Source: Gibbula magus | Taxonomy: Eukaryota > Mollusca > Gastropoda > Trochida > Trochidae | Direction: 5' to 3' | Length of the DNA: 64,000 nt | Assembly (NCBI GenBank): GCA_936450465.1 | Contig: OW388300.1 | Span: forward strand, 38,968,358-39,032,357 | Shown: piece by piece, positions 42,355 through 54,749 of the stretch | How the letters are laid out: every line of letters begins with the position of its first letter | Position numbering within the stretch: position 1 is the stretch's first letter | The notes under the pieces: model-generated | Seen by the model: only the letters and a program-made list of their open reading frames with translations | Databases searched by the model: none | Told to the model about the DNA's origin: nothing | Translations under genes and position numbers: made by a program

Positions 42355-43490
42355 CACAGGGGCTTGTATTGTCGAAACTAGCAATTAAAACGAATATGAA
42401 GTCGACGATCCAGCCCAATATACTATAAAAAAGTAAAGGGATGTAACGGGGTCAACACCCCATCTCCGTTTGAAATTATATTTCACAATGTTGTCATCAT
42501 ATTAGCATTCAATGGTATATATCACGGCAAAGCCAATACATTTGTCTTTAAAACAAGCCATCAAACGTAAAAATCGAACGGATAATAACAAGGATATGAT
42601 TTTTCAAAGCCAAAAATATTAGCACATTGCTCATGTAAGCCATTTGCCTGGCCCACCAAAATGATAAAATATTCGCTTGAAAAAATTATTATAAAATACT
42701 TTATAATATCCTGTCAGCTAATAGTGACCACGTTACAAAGCCCAGTATTTGGTGCATCAGATCGCGCAAGAATTATAACACGGGGTGCACTGTAATTGAC
42801 GTACCAGAGATTTTGGATGATCTCAAGTGTTTTTCGAAACATCGTTTGATAGTGAGACGTCCATATTGAATGACCTTGGCATTGGTCTATTTTTGGTAAC
42901 GAAATGATGTCATAGGGCTATTTGAGGCCCTATGACATCATTTCGTTTCCAAAAATAGACCAATGTCAAGGTCATTCAATATGGATGACTACTAGACAAA
43001 CGATGTTTCGAAACACACTTGATATAATGTAAAATCCCTGGTATGTCAAATACAATGTCCCTCATGTTATAATTCTTGCGCGATCTGATGCAACAAATAC
43101 TGGGCTTTGTAACTGGGTCATTATTAGCTGACAGGATATTATAAAGTATTTTATAATAATTTTTTCAAGCGAATATTTTATCATTTTGGTGGGCCAGGCA
43201 AATGGCTTACATGAGCAATGTGCTAATATTTTTGGCTTTGAAAAATCATATCCTTGTTATTATCCGTTCGATTTTTACGTTTGATGGCTTGTTTTAAAGA
43301 CAAATGTATTGGCTTTGCCGTGATATATACCATTGAATGCTAATATGATGACAACATTGTGAAATATAATTTCAAACGGAGATGGGGTGTTGACCCCGTT
43401 ACATCCCTTTACTTTTTTATAGTATATGGGGCTGGATCGTCGACTTCATATTCGTTTTAATTGCTAGTTTCGACAATACAAGCCCCTGTG
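42355..43490. mobile_element. hAT-type fold-back element, 1136 bp, near-perfect palindrome
   Basis: The whole element is an inverted repeat centred at about 42922: ends cacaggggcttgtattgtcg and cgacaatacaagcccctgtg, arms of about 560 bp with a few mismatches, loop about tatttga. Flanked by a perfect 8-bp duplication aatgcaac (42347-42354, 43491-43498). CAGGGG-type ends and 8-bp duplications are hAT hallmarks. No transposase. Confidence 0.88.
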
Positions 43491-43624
43491 AATGCAACCA
43501 ATCAGGACAATCCCTTTCGAGACGAGAAAGTCCTTGCAGTAGAAACGAGGTTAGGATAGGAAATCTGAAGGGAGTAAACTCTGGAAAGAGAATGACAGTG
43601 GACTTGATATTTTGTACATAAACT

Positions 43625-46276
43625 GAACGCCAAAAGAAATGTTACACCTCTTTGAATTTGAATATCATAAAAAGTTACGTATTCAGAGGAATTTAATTTG
43701 CTTTGTGGTGTGGTTACCTGTCAAAACGCAGAACTGCAAAACGCAGAATTCCCAATTAGCAGAAATGAAAAGTTCATTGTCAGGCAGGTCACACCTATTC
43801 AAGTAATGGACTGGTCCACTCTGACAGTGAGTAGAGCGACACAGTCAAATTAGCAGATCACTGAATCAACAGGTCAATGTTTAACAGTATGATCCTCCCG
43901 GTATATGTTTATATGTAAATACTGAGTAGTAACACACTGTAACAATATATTCAACACACTATCAAAACATTGTTAAACAGTATAATCCTTGGTTCGTTTA
44001 GAGTAAATTATTTAACTTTAATCTCATACTTCCTACTCCAAAACAATCTTTGTCAACATATATAGGTGTTAGAAACATGGGATAGACATTCCAATTCCAC
44101 AATGGCTGGGTTACGGAAAGTAGAATATGTTCGCTCAAGGGTCGTACAAGTGTGACTGTGTGTAAAGAGGACTTTACTCAAAAGTGCTTATATCACGGGG
44201 TGCAAGTGAGTTGGAGACGCTTTGCTTTGTGGGTCTTACAATTAGATACAGGGTCTTACATACCCCGCTGTGATTTTATACCCAGATGTTATTACAAGAA
44301 ATATATTGATCTGAACCTGAACTGAGACCCGAGATCGATTTATGAGTAGGATTAAAGTATATTTTCTTAAGTCTGACCAATGAACAATGATAACCAATGT
44401 TGTAAATTATTGTAAATAAGTTATTGTAAGTTATTGTAAGTAATTGATATGATGTCAGAATCATATTATATATGAAGAGATACATAATGTAAAAATTGTT
44501 ATGATCACACTATGATAGAATACATCAAAATGATGAAAAAATCCAAGAAACATATGATTAACATGCACAATACATGTTTACACAACAACCTGTATTTTGT
44601 CTTCATTTCCTTGCGGGCCGTTCCATTATATCATGAGGGTTCAGGTGTGTGCAACCAACCATAAATGTTGTTGTTTTAGCAGTTCTGCGTTTTGCAGTTC
44701 TGCGTTTTGACAGGACACCTGTGGTGTTGTAACACTCCATCAGTTTAGTGTTTTGTGCTAAAATAGCAGACCTGTACGTAACTTTAATGGTAAATAAATT
44801 ATCGCCAGTTCTTAAATGGATGGGGCCAATTGTCCTATTTCCGATCATGCACAAAAACAACAAAATCCTAGAATAATCATTAGTTTAATGACAAATTGTA
44901 TGTGATCAGTATCTGGTACATGCCTGAACTCTTCGTCTCCCAGAAAACGTCAGTCGTCTGATGAAAGCAGGTGGTATCTGCCTCCATTCGGCCATCAATG
45001 CAGCAATAAGTTGTTGACGTGTGTGTGGTTGGTGTCGACGTTGACGGATCCTTCGATCGATGTAATCCAAGAGTGCTCGATGGGATTCATATCGGGCGAT
45101 CTGGCAGGCCAAGGCAAAACGTGGACGTTGTTGACGTTGAGGTACTGTAACGTCACTCTGGCTACATGAGGACGAGCATTGTCCTGTTGAAAAAGGGTGT
45201 TTTGGATGGCGATGTAGGAATGGGATGACCTCTGGCTGTAGGACCCTGTCAATGTACCTCTGCGCCATCAGATTGTCGTCAATGACAATGCGGTCGGTGG
45301 TTGAGTTGCCGCGTATTCCACCCCAGACCATAATGCTGCCTTCACCGAAAGGGATAACTTCCTGTACGCAGCAGCGTGCCTCCCTCTCACCCCGGCCACG
45401 GTAGACCCTCCTTTTCCCGTCAGCTACGTGCATCTGGACTTTCGTCGGAAAATAACACTCTCTGCCAGTTTTGGTTCTGCCTAGGTCGAACATTTCAACC
45501 CTGTTTTGTCGATGTCGGCGCGTCAACAGCATTGCTTGCATCGCCCGATATGACCTCAGTCCATGTTGTTGGAGCCTTTTTCTCACCGTCTGGGGACTGA
45601 TTCGGTGTCCAAGTGCAGTAGAAACTGTCGTTGGGCGACTTGAAAGCGGTTCCTGAGATGCAGTTGAAGCAGGTACCAGTCTTCATTTGGGGTTGTCAAT
45701 GGCGGCCTGCCGCTTCTAGCTCGGTCTCGACTCGATCCAGTCTGTTGTAGACGTCCACGCAGAATAAGAATGGTGAGACGTTGCCATCCGAATGTGCCAG
45801 CGACTTCTCCATCAGTGGACCCAGTCTGTAGCATTCCAATCGCCCCTTCCCGCTCTTCAGTTATTAATCTCGGCATTGTAATCGAATTATGGTGTGAAAT
45901 AATGAATACAGGGGCCTTTTTATACCCGTTACCAACTGATTTCACGACGTGCATTTCATGCGTGGTTAAACATTCTATGGCTACGTTTTGGTGACATGAT
46001 CCTTCTGATGAAAACGAAAATGTTTAAGAAGTTCACTATTTAGAAACATTTAGAAACAAATCTAGTCCGTAAACATGTGCCAAAGCATCCTAAAACAGTT
46101 GAAGCACATTTTTAACAAAAACGTTTTCTTATTTACCATTGAAGTGACAGGTCTGCTATTTTAGCACAAAACACTAAACCGATGGAGTGTTGCAACACAA
46201 AAAAGGAACTTCCTCTGAACACGTAACTTTTTATGATTTTTAAATTCAAAGAAGAGTAACATTTCTTTTGGCACGC
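43625..46276 (-). mobile_element. Decayed Tc1/mariner-like transposon
   Basis: Inverted ends ccaaaagaaatgttacacct.. (left) and ..agtaacatttcttttgg (right) extend inward about 75 bp (both include tcataaaaagttacgt). It encloses a broken transposase gene (44906-45876). The right side abuts a truncated family P MITE (to about 46545). Confidence 0.8.
44906..45876 (-). pseudogene. Tc1-like transposase, frameshifted
   Basis: ATG at 45876 opens an N-terminal HTH region (MPRLITEEREGAIGMLQTGS, then SGRPPLTT). The catalytic triad is spread over different frames: Asp in VLFSDES (near 45440), Asp in FQQDNARPHVA (near 45190), Glu in PDMNPIEH (near 45080). FGEGSIMVWGGI lies between. Several frame changes mean no intact enzyme. 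Confidence 0.88.
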
Positions 46277-47376
46277 GTCAATTGGTCAAACGTAATTTTG
46301 GAAGCTTATTTCCAACAGACAAAAAGACAAATATAACTACCGTGCATGTAAATGGGACGTTTAGTTTCGGTTTCTGTACATATGTAATGATGTTGCTCGA
46401 ATTTCATTAGTAACTACTATTTATGACATATTTTGCTATTGGGGATGCACCAAGTTGAGTGAAATTATTTTAACTGAAATCAGCACTTATAGTATGATGG
46501 CACGTATCAAAGCCAAATAAAATATCAAATGGATACATTCTTAGAATGATGACATCTAGCTCTAATTGTATGCAATACTGTTCAACAATGGTCGATTTCA
46601 AAAACGTGTCACTCAAATAAAGTGCAGCGCTGCCAAGAAGTACCAATGATTATTTATTTAATTTCAAGATTTTACGAGCGCTTCCAGCGGAGCTAATTTC
46701 CGGATATATCATTACTAAAGAAGTCGGAAGTTATGAAAAATAATTTTGAAGACAGGTCAAATAGGTTTAAGAGCCCTTAAATTAATGATAATAGGGGCCC
46801 TATTAGAGGGAATACGGTAGCTTTTATCAATAAAGTTTACATACACATAATAAGTCAAAATGTATTTGACATTACTCACTTAGACTGCACACTAAGAAAT
46901 GACTGCACTGTTCCCACACCTGGTCACAGCTGGTTTCGATTTCATAGCAACACGCTTGCTTGTATGCAGCCCATTGACCTCCCGATTGAACAACACTTGA
47001 TTTGTCCATGCATATAGAGACAGGTGTCTGCTCACATAAAAGCATGCGTGTCATTTCTGCCAACTTACTTATGAAAAAATGATTCAAACGATCATGTGTG
47101 TCAGTTACCGTTTATCATAATATATAATCGTCGATCAAGTTATTGTGGCGGAAATTGTATGACATCATGTTACACCAAATCAATGTAAATGAGATTGTAT
47201 CAATCTGACAAATAAATAGACAATTTCGTTCATCTGTGAAATTGACTTGGATAATGTAAACAGTTTACAAATTAACTGATTACATACGGAATGTTGAAGG
47301 AACTTAGCAAGATACAGCTTCCATCTAATGTTTGTGAACCACATGTCTATTACGCATCACGCGTATTTTGAAAGTT
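46277..47376. other. Intergenic between Tc1 element and SINE
   Basis: 46277-46545 is the truncated 3' half of a family P MITE. Beyond it only a single 'tattagagggaatacggta' end (about 46795) is recognised; no gene. Confidence 0.45.
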
Positions 47377-47655
47377 CGGGCGGGATAGCGCAGTGGTTAG
47401 CGTGTTCGGCTTCGGATCAAGAGGTCCGGGGTTCGAATCCCGCCAGGGGCACGGCAACTTTGTCTGCAGTAGAGAACTTAGAGAACTTAGAGAACTGTTC
47501 TAAGGTTTGGGTGCAATAATACACTGATTTTCAGTGTTGTACCAACCAGGTTTCACCGCAATGCATAGCCACATGGCGCTGCGGGCTTTCTCCCTGCCAT
47601 AATACTAGCAGCTACTATAAGTGAAATACTCTTGAAAGAAGCGTTAAACCCCAAC
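47377..47655 (+). repeat. SINE-1 in forward orientation
   Basis: Head gcgggatagcgcagtggtta (A box) and ggttcgaatcccgcc (B box), then caactttgtctgcagtagag, body, and tail gcgttaaaccccaactca. Shows the family orientation: tRNA-derived pol III promoter first, conserved tail last. A small triplication of 'ttagagaac' follows the head. Confidence 0.9.
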
Positions 47656-48592
47656 TCATAATGGATATGCTTAAAATTTGGCTAAAGGTACATATTACAA
47701 TATAAATATACTCACGTGCGAAAGAAAACGTCGCCACACAGATCACAATATATTTCAATCCATATGACTGAAAGCCAACTTCACCAACTTTGAAATTTTA
47801 AAACATAGAAAGACACGTTTTAAGAAATCTTCGTTTTCTTATCTATCGAATACATTCAATATCTACTTTCATTAAAATGTAGGGACGTTTCTTTTGCAAG
47901 TGAGTGTATAACCGGCCTTATAACTGGAGATAGAGTATACAATAACAGAGTGCCTAAGATCTTGATTGTGGTGTCAGAGAATGATCTTCACTTAGTACTG
48001 TGGGTATCATTTCTTTAACTCATTTAATTTTATGAAACCCTTTTGATAATCGTCAGTTAGCAGATGCTATTTAGCATGATGAATTAACTTGTTAGTAATA
48101 ATGATGAACAAGTTTTTGTATAAAAAATTGCCCGTTTTATTATGGCTGTGGAAAAGGCGGAACAGGAAAAGACGAAACCCTTAATTTCGGGGCTGCTCTG
48201 TTTTTGCGGTGTCCCGCAAACGCTAATCTAGTTTTATCTAAATATTTTCTGTTTAGTTCAATCTCACTGGTTCGCTTATTCCATTTGTAACATCTTCAAA
48301 TGCAACCGAGTAATTAAAGTTATCTCCAATCATCCGGTGGTGTGTGTATATATCTGATAACGTTATCCCAGACATTCACTATGTATACGGTGTAGATGCA
48401 ATGCCTAAAATCCTTGGGTCATAATTGACCAAGATAGAGCATTAATCATTATGAGCAGATCAAGGGAAATATGAGATGAAAATAACGAATTTCCCAGGCA
48501 TCCACATAGGTCATTCTTCTAACGTAACCTCTGTTACATGCGGACCCTATTTCAGGATTCTAGAAAAAAAGTCCCCAAGCGTTGAAAATATC
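47656..48592. other. Intergenic, nothing recognised
   Basis: AT-rich, no supported ORF or repeat. Confidence 0.4.
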
Positions 48593-48695
48593 CACAGGGG
48601 CTTATATTATCGAAAAACTAGCGATTAGAAAGCATATGAAGTCGACGATCCAGCCCCTTATGCTATAGTATATTTCGACAATACAAGCCCCTGTG
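48593..48695. mobile_element. 103-bp miniature of the hAT fold-back element
   Basis: Same ends as 42355-43490 (cacaggggcttatattatcg / tttcgacaatacaagcccct) with only the terminal segments joined. Perfect 8-bp duplication aaaatatc at 48585-48592 and 48696-48703. Confidence 0.88.
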
Positions 48696-48741
48696 AAAAT
48701 ATCCAACATTGATACTTATTTCTATACATTCAACATCGTCT

Positions 48742-48930
48742 CCAACTTCCAAGCCATAACTATCACAAATCTCCATCACTGGCTATTTGAAGCCTTGCCG
48801 CATTTCCTTTACTTTCCTGTTCCAACATAGCGGAGCGCTGCATCTGAAATACACAGTGGGCTCTGATTCCCTTGTACAGAAATAATAAGGAAATTCAGCA
48901 AGGCTTTCTGCCCTGCGGAGGGAAGTTGCA
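48742..48930. repeat. Fold-back MITE, family H (copy 3)
   Basis: Arms tccaacttccaagccataac and gcggagggaagttgcat around a loop containing ggagcgctgcat. Lies in the presumed 3' flank of GALNT-B. Confidence 0.6.
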
Positions 48931-49355
48931 TCGTCTAAAACTCAAAAGGCATTCTATCTTGTCCGAAAATAGGGAAATCAGTTATTTAACGATGATTAAG
49001 TACTTACAGCAATTTTCTGTATTTAACAGCTTTAATCATCTCTTCAATATATAGTTGTAAATCAGTTATTTATACTTCAAAGAAAAATTATAATATATCT
49101 TGTTCATCGTGTATTTCAAACATAGGTTCCAACATCAAGTTTATCTAGTAAATATGCAAATAAATCATTTCGATTTTGTATTAAGTATTCACAGTGGTAA
49201 GTATACACGAATAAACAAGTTAAGGGCCCCCTGGGTTTTTTTTTCAAAATGCAAAATGTCAAATCCGCAACTGTCGAAACATAAAACAAACCCAAATTGC
49301 TTGAAAGGATTATTCTGAACAATAAGCTTCAAACTATGCTGTTTTGCTAAGCCAT

Positions 49356-49523
49356 TCACACAGAATTAGACAGTAACGGTAATGGTAACGATATAAATGT
49401 CCACTTCTGATAAGGAGAACCATCACAGGGCGTCACTCTGACCCCGTACTTCTGCTGTGCTGTCAAATCGTCCACTCTTTCTAAACACTTCCCGGATGTG
49501 ACCTGCGTTATTGTCTCGTTGTT
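49356..49523 (-). CDS. GALNT-B exon '11' (lectin gamma repeat and stop)
   Basis: Acceptor ATTTTACAG, 55 codons and TGA at 49356-49358. [11 protein letters not shown] (CLE instead of CLD), YQKWTF intact; C terminus ten residues longer than A. Confidence 0.92.
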   Translation of the reverse strand, partial: NNETITQVTSGKCLERVDDLTAQQKYGVRVTPCDGSPYQKWTFISLPLPLLSNSV

Positions 49524-52500
49524 CTGTAAAATTATCAAATGATGGCTTTTTAAATATATACAGGATATTTGACATTTCTCGTCGAATACCATGTATATCT
49601 CATCCCGTGAAGTAAAAATTAATATTTTCACGAGCGGCGTAACGATGCACGAGTGTAACTATTTTATTTCTACTTCACGAGATGAGATATACATGGTATT
49701 CGATGAGAAATATAACACGTTCTATTTATTTGATGGAATAAATTATGCATAGTAAATGACGTTAATTTTATGAATGTATCATTTATGATCGCCTTGCTTT
49801 ACCACGATCATTTATAGATTGCAAGAGTTATTTCACTAAGTAGAATAACATGTTATTTCACTCAGTTGAAATACGGAGTTTATTTTAACCGATAAACGCT
49901 GTATTTCACCACTGAAAATTTAATAAAATGTCTGTATAAATGTGATAAATCCCCCAAAAATGTAAGCTTTTCTAATTGAATTGTAATATGGAATGCTATA
50001 CATACTTATATTATAATATTATCTGAACTTTATTTATTTTATTGTTAAAAGTCTATTTACCTTTTACTCTTAGAAAAGCTTACCATAGATTTTCAGTTCA
50101 ATAAGAGATGTTATAGTGTTCAAATGTGTAAATACATGTAGATGTGTTGTAATGTATTTAACATTTACGCAACTGAGAAGGAATATCAGTAGCTGATAAT
50201 TTGTAACCTTTTTTATGGAAAATGTCCATCTAAGGTCATTACTTTTAACAAAATTCATCTGTATATAAAATCACTCAATTATTGATTGTCATAAATTAGG
50301 GTAAGGTAAAATGCAGCATTGTGAAAATGGGATCAGGTGATATTCAGTAACGTAATATCTACTTTTACTGAAGGAATAAAGTCAGAAAGTGAGAGAATGG
50401 GCGATCTAAGAGCATTAGGCCAGTGAATTAAAATAAAGTATTGCAACCCACACATAACTGTATGAAATACATTGTAGCAGGTTGCATTGTCCGCGTGAAT
50501 TTCGAACCCCGGACCTATTGATTCGAAATCAAATGTGCCAAATAAAGCAACTGCTATCACTTCTTTTCCCCCTGTTCTTTACACCACGAGTACTTAAGTT
50601 TTTTTGTGTCAAGTCTATCCTATTGGAATGAAACAATGATCAAATTCTTCTCACACTTAGCATTTAAATTAACTCACCTTGTCATAACTCCATTTCATGC
50701 GTTTCTGGTTTTTATAACAGTAAATGAGTCTCACAACATCGTTATCCCCTGTCCCCATACATAGTTCTTCAAGTCGGATCTCTCCAGTAACGGTTAGCGA
50801 AAAATCCTGTAAAGCAATGTTCATTCTGTCTCATTATCAATAATCTACCTTGAATATTGTACCCTAATACCGTCTCATACTGTATTTATGATATGAACTC
50901 TTTTCCCTTTAACATGCATGATTATGACACAGTCTTATAGAAACAAGTGACTGAGGGTAATATAGTGGTTCCTTGAGATTTGAAAGCTTTGCTGTGGCAT
51001 GATAAGACATTGTTGATCTAATGGAGTAATGATTTGTTAATTCATGAATATATATTATATCATAAATATATTTTATCATTACGAAGTATTTCACGTAATT
51101 TTTAAAATAAAAGAACACAATTGGCTATGTAGCTCAATAGGCTTAAATGTTCACAGGGTTAAGATATTCTACAATATATATACATATACATTGGCCAAGG
51201 AGTCTGTCCAAAAGATTTGTAGGCTTTTAATTTTGACAAAGAATATCTAAAGACTTTTAGAACATTGCAGAACCAAATATGCACACAACTGTCTGTACAC
51301 AACCTTACAGATTACTAGTCCTTTTCATTCTGGAGAAAAGATGAAAACAGGGTTTTAGGTCATGGCCTGTGATAACCTTATTTGGGACCAAAGAGTCGCC
51401 AAGTCTACAATTTTTAATCTTCATTGGCTAAACAGTATGTACACAAAAACGTTTCAGCCTTCTAGGCCATTGCTTCTGGAGACGAAGATTAAAATATGTT
51501 TTAGGACATGGCCTTTGAGTCACAAAATGTACAATTTATTATTCATATTGACCAAGGAGGCAGTGTTTCTTGAAAAGACGGACGGACTGATGGACGGACG
51601 ACGGACGCCATGCCATTTGGACTTTCAGGCCAGTTGAGCTAAATATTAAAATCGGAAACCGTTTTTTTTATGTTGAAGTTATTTCTGTTGGGTTATTTCA
51701 TCTTCCCACGGCAAGGTGAAAATGTTTCGAAATAAATTCTATCCATTTTTAAAGGGCGGAGAGATGATTTGAAAATCGTTTCGTTACGCCCGTGACGTTG
51801 TGAAGATGGGGTTATTTATGAGGAATGAATTTTATCACCCAAAACTGTGTTCCACAGGAGATATCGCTTGTGTGAGATCAAGCGATATATCTCCTAGGAG
51901 ATATCATTTTGCCAGTAGATTTTGCACATTATCCTGTCACCGATAACTACATGACATCACAATGCTTTTACATCATCGAGTGATGACATCACAATGCTAT
52001 GACATCATAAACATGATGACGTCACAATGCTGTGACCTCACCGCACTGGAAGTCAAAATGCAGAAATGTGCTCAGAGATGTGCACTATTTTCACTTAAAT
52101 GTAATAAGAATGATGATAGGATGATAAATAGAACCTCACCCTCGTGTCTTATGATATCAAATATATCAACACTCGTTGATAAAAGTAAAAATTGTAACTT
52201 CGTGTTGATATATTTGATATCAGAAGACACTTTTGTGAGATTCTCTATATATAGTGTATACCTGGTGGTTTGAATAGTCTGTTTGACAACTGAACATGGA
52301 CAGATCATACTCGAACTTGTCTCCGCGTCCAAGGGTGTCCAGACAGAGATTCGAACCCGTGTTCTCAACCTGAATAAGAGACCAGACAAAAATATACAAG
52401 AGTATTCAAGAGTATAATAGAGCTTACTGACCAGGAAAGTTTTGGAAATTCCTAGTATATTCTCGTATACTTATTTGGAAATTCGGAATTTCCATTTATC

Positions 52501-54707
52501 AGGAAATCCCTCTGTTTTCTCCTGTGAGGGTTCAGCGATGAAAAGAAAAGAAAAATTTAAATATATAACGATAATATGTACATAGCGACCCGGTATTATT
52601 GCTGTCGTTATGACCAGACATGGACTTAACATTAAGGTTCATGGTTGATATTCGTTGAGGAGTTAAAGGTTGATCTTATCGAAGGTAAGAGCAATTGATT
52701 TTATTAGGTGTCATTTGAACAACAAATTCAGGTTTATCAATTCTTCGTCATCATAGATTTTGTTTCAGACTTGTATATGTATCAAGTCTTATTCGAGTAT
52801 CAGGTTAGATATGAAATTTTCACGTATCCATAATCTGAAGCTGGGTACCGTTGATGTAAAGTCCTACATCATTACTTTTTCTTAGTTTTTATTACTGTTA
52901 TCTTTCTGTGGATGACAGAACTCCCAGTGTGTTTGAATGTGTGTTTGACAAAAGCTTTTGCATTAAATTCTTAAATGCATGTTTAAGTTAATAAAAAAAA
53001 ATCTGCTGGTGACTACCATCTTAGACTTTAATATACACTGACGGGCAAAGAAAGTATATCACTCAGTTGTATTTATCATATGTATAATTTTCAAAGTCAA
53101 ATATCTATGTTATCGACGTCGTATTAAAAAGTTTGGGAAATAAGAATACCTCTACGCAGTTTACAATATATATTAAATTTGAAATTTAAATTTCGAAACG
53201 AAATAATTAAGAAACAGTTGCGAATACACTACGAATTTCGTCCTTAATTCGGGACATTCGTAAATGATTCGTAGACGATTCGTAGATGATTCGTAGATGA
53301 TTCGTAAGTAATTCGGGGTGATACCACCAAAATTATTAACCACGAATTACCAAGAACTATTAACGAACTTGTTACGAACTACACGAATTAGTTACGAATA
53401 GTTTACGATTCGGAAAAAGTTTTGAACAAATCAAAAAAAATTCACGAATGCCACGAATTGGAGGAATGTTGCCGAATCAACTACGAACCATTTACGAATT
53501 CCAAGAATTAATTACGAATTAAATAATCATGCAGACTCTTTTCTGGCGGACTCTATCTTTCTTTCACACATCTTTTATATTTATCACATTTTGACATGTG
53601 AATCAGAGCGAAGCTTGTCAGTGAAATGTACAGACCAAGGTGGGCATATTGTAGTATGACTGAGTGGATAACTTTGGTTAATGGATTAGTGAGGGAGGGA
53701 GATTAAAACAGTACACGTATACTTACCGATCCCCAAAGCTGTACGTTAACTCCGAAGACAAACTTTTCAGGGTAAACATTTTCCATGTACCATTTAAAAC
53801 TTTTACAATTCAACTGTTTTCTCAGAGCAATTCTTGAAGCTATGTCACCAAAATCTTGATTCTACAAAAGAAATAACAGGGGTTCAAATACTCAATAACA
53901 TTCTTGAAATTCTATAATTCTGGAAAACACATAACGTTTATTTCCTAAATTAAAGACGTCATTATTCAGAAAATATTCCTGCGAGGCGAAATCCACAAAG
54001 GTTCATGTTCTATCTCGCTCATATTCCATTATTGGCTCAGTAACGAGTTGTCTCCCTTTATGATGAGATTTAATTTCGTTATGCTAAACATTCGAATTTC
54101 CTTTGAACACGTTAGAAAAATAAAAAAAACCTCTTTTATTGGAAGTTTCTTTTTATGCTTGCAGCAGTAATAAAAAATTATGATGGTGACTGTAAATCAC
54201 TCAGGAAAATTAATTGCAATATGGGTAAAGGTTAAATTTAGTCAGGTTGATTTTTCAAAGGAGGGTTCCCTAAAGCCATTGAGTATTCTTCATAATATTT
54301 TATTTGCCTTTCATATGTGCCGAAAGACAGCATGTGCTGATTTGAGTTCAATTTCGCTCGACTTGCATACCAATACTCTTTCGTCAGATGAATAATTACT
54401 TGTTTCCAATGAAAATCGAGCAACAGCCTTTTACATGTGCACTAAGTGAAATAACACATCTCATCGTCTCACGTCTAGTCGACTCAGTATAATGACGATA
54501 CCAAAGTAATAGCGGTGAATTCTGATCGACAATCGGACAATGCACCTCGATTGGCGCACGTCAATTAGTCAAACATAATTTTGGAAACTTCATTACAAAG
54601 GACAAAAAGACAAATTTGGGTTGATAATGTTTAATAGGTCATTAAACTATGTGAACTTTCGGTTTCTGCACATATGTAATGCTGTTGCTAAATTCTCATT
54701 GAACCCC

Positions 54708-54749
<42 letters not shown>

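Noticed and set aside
47377..47445. tRNA gene with good A and B boxes
   Set aside because: The tRNA-like part continues directly into the SINE-1 body and tail, and the same head occurs at 2.9, 20.2, 21.9, 24.1 and 35.5 kb. It is a SINE head, not a tRNA gene.
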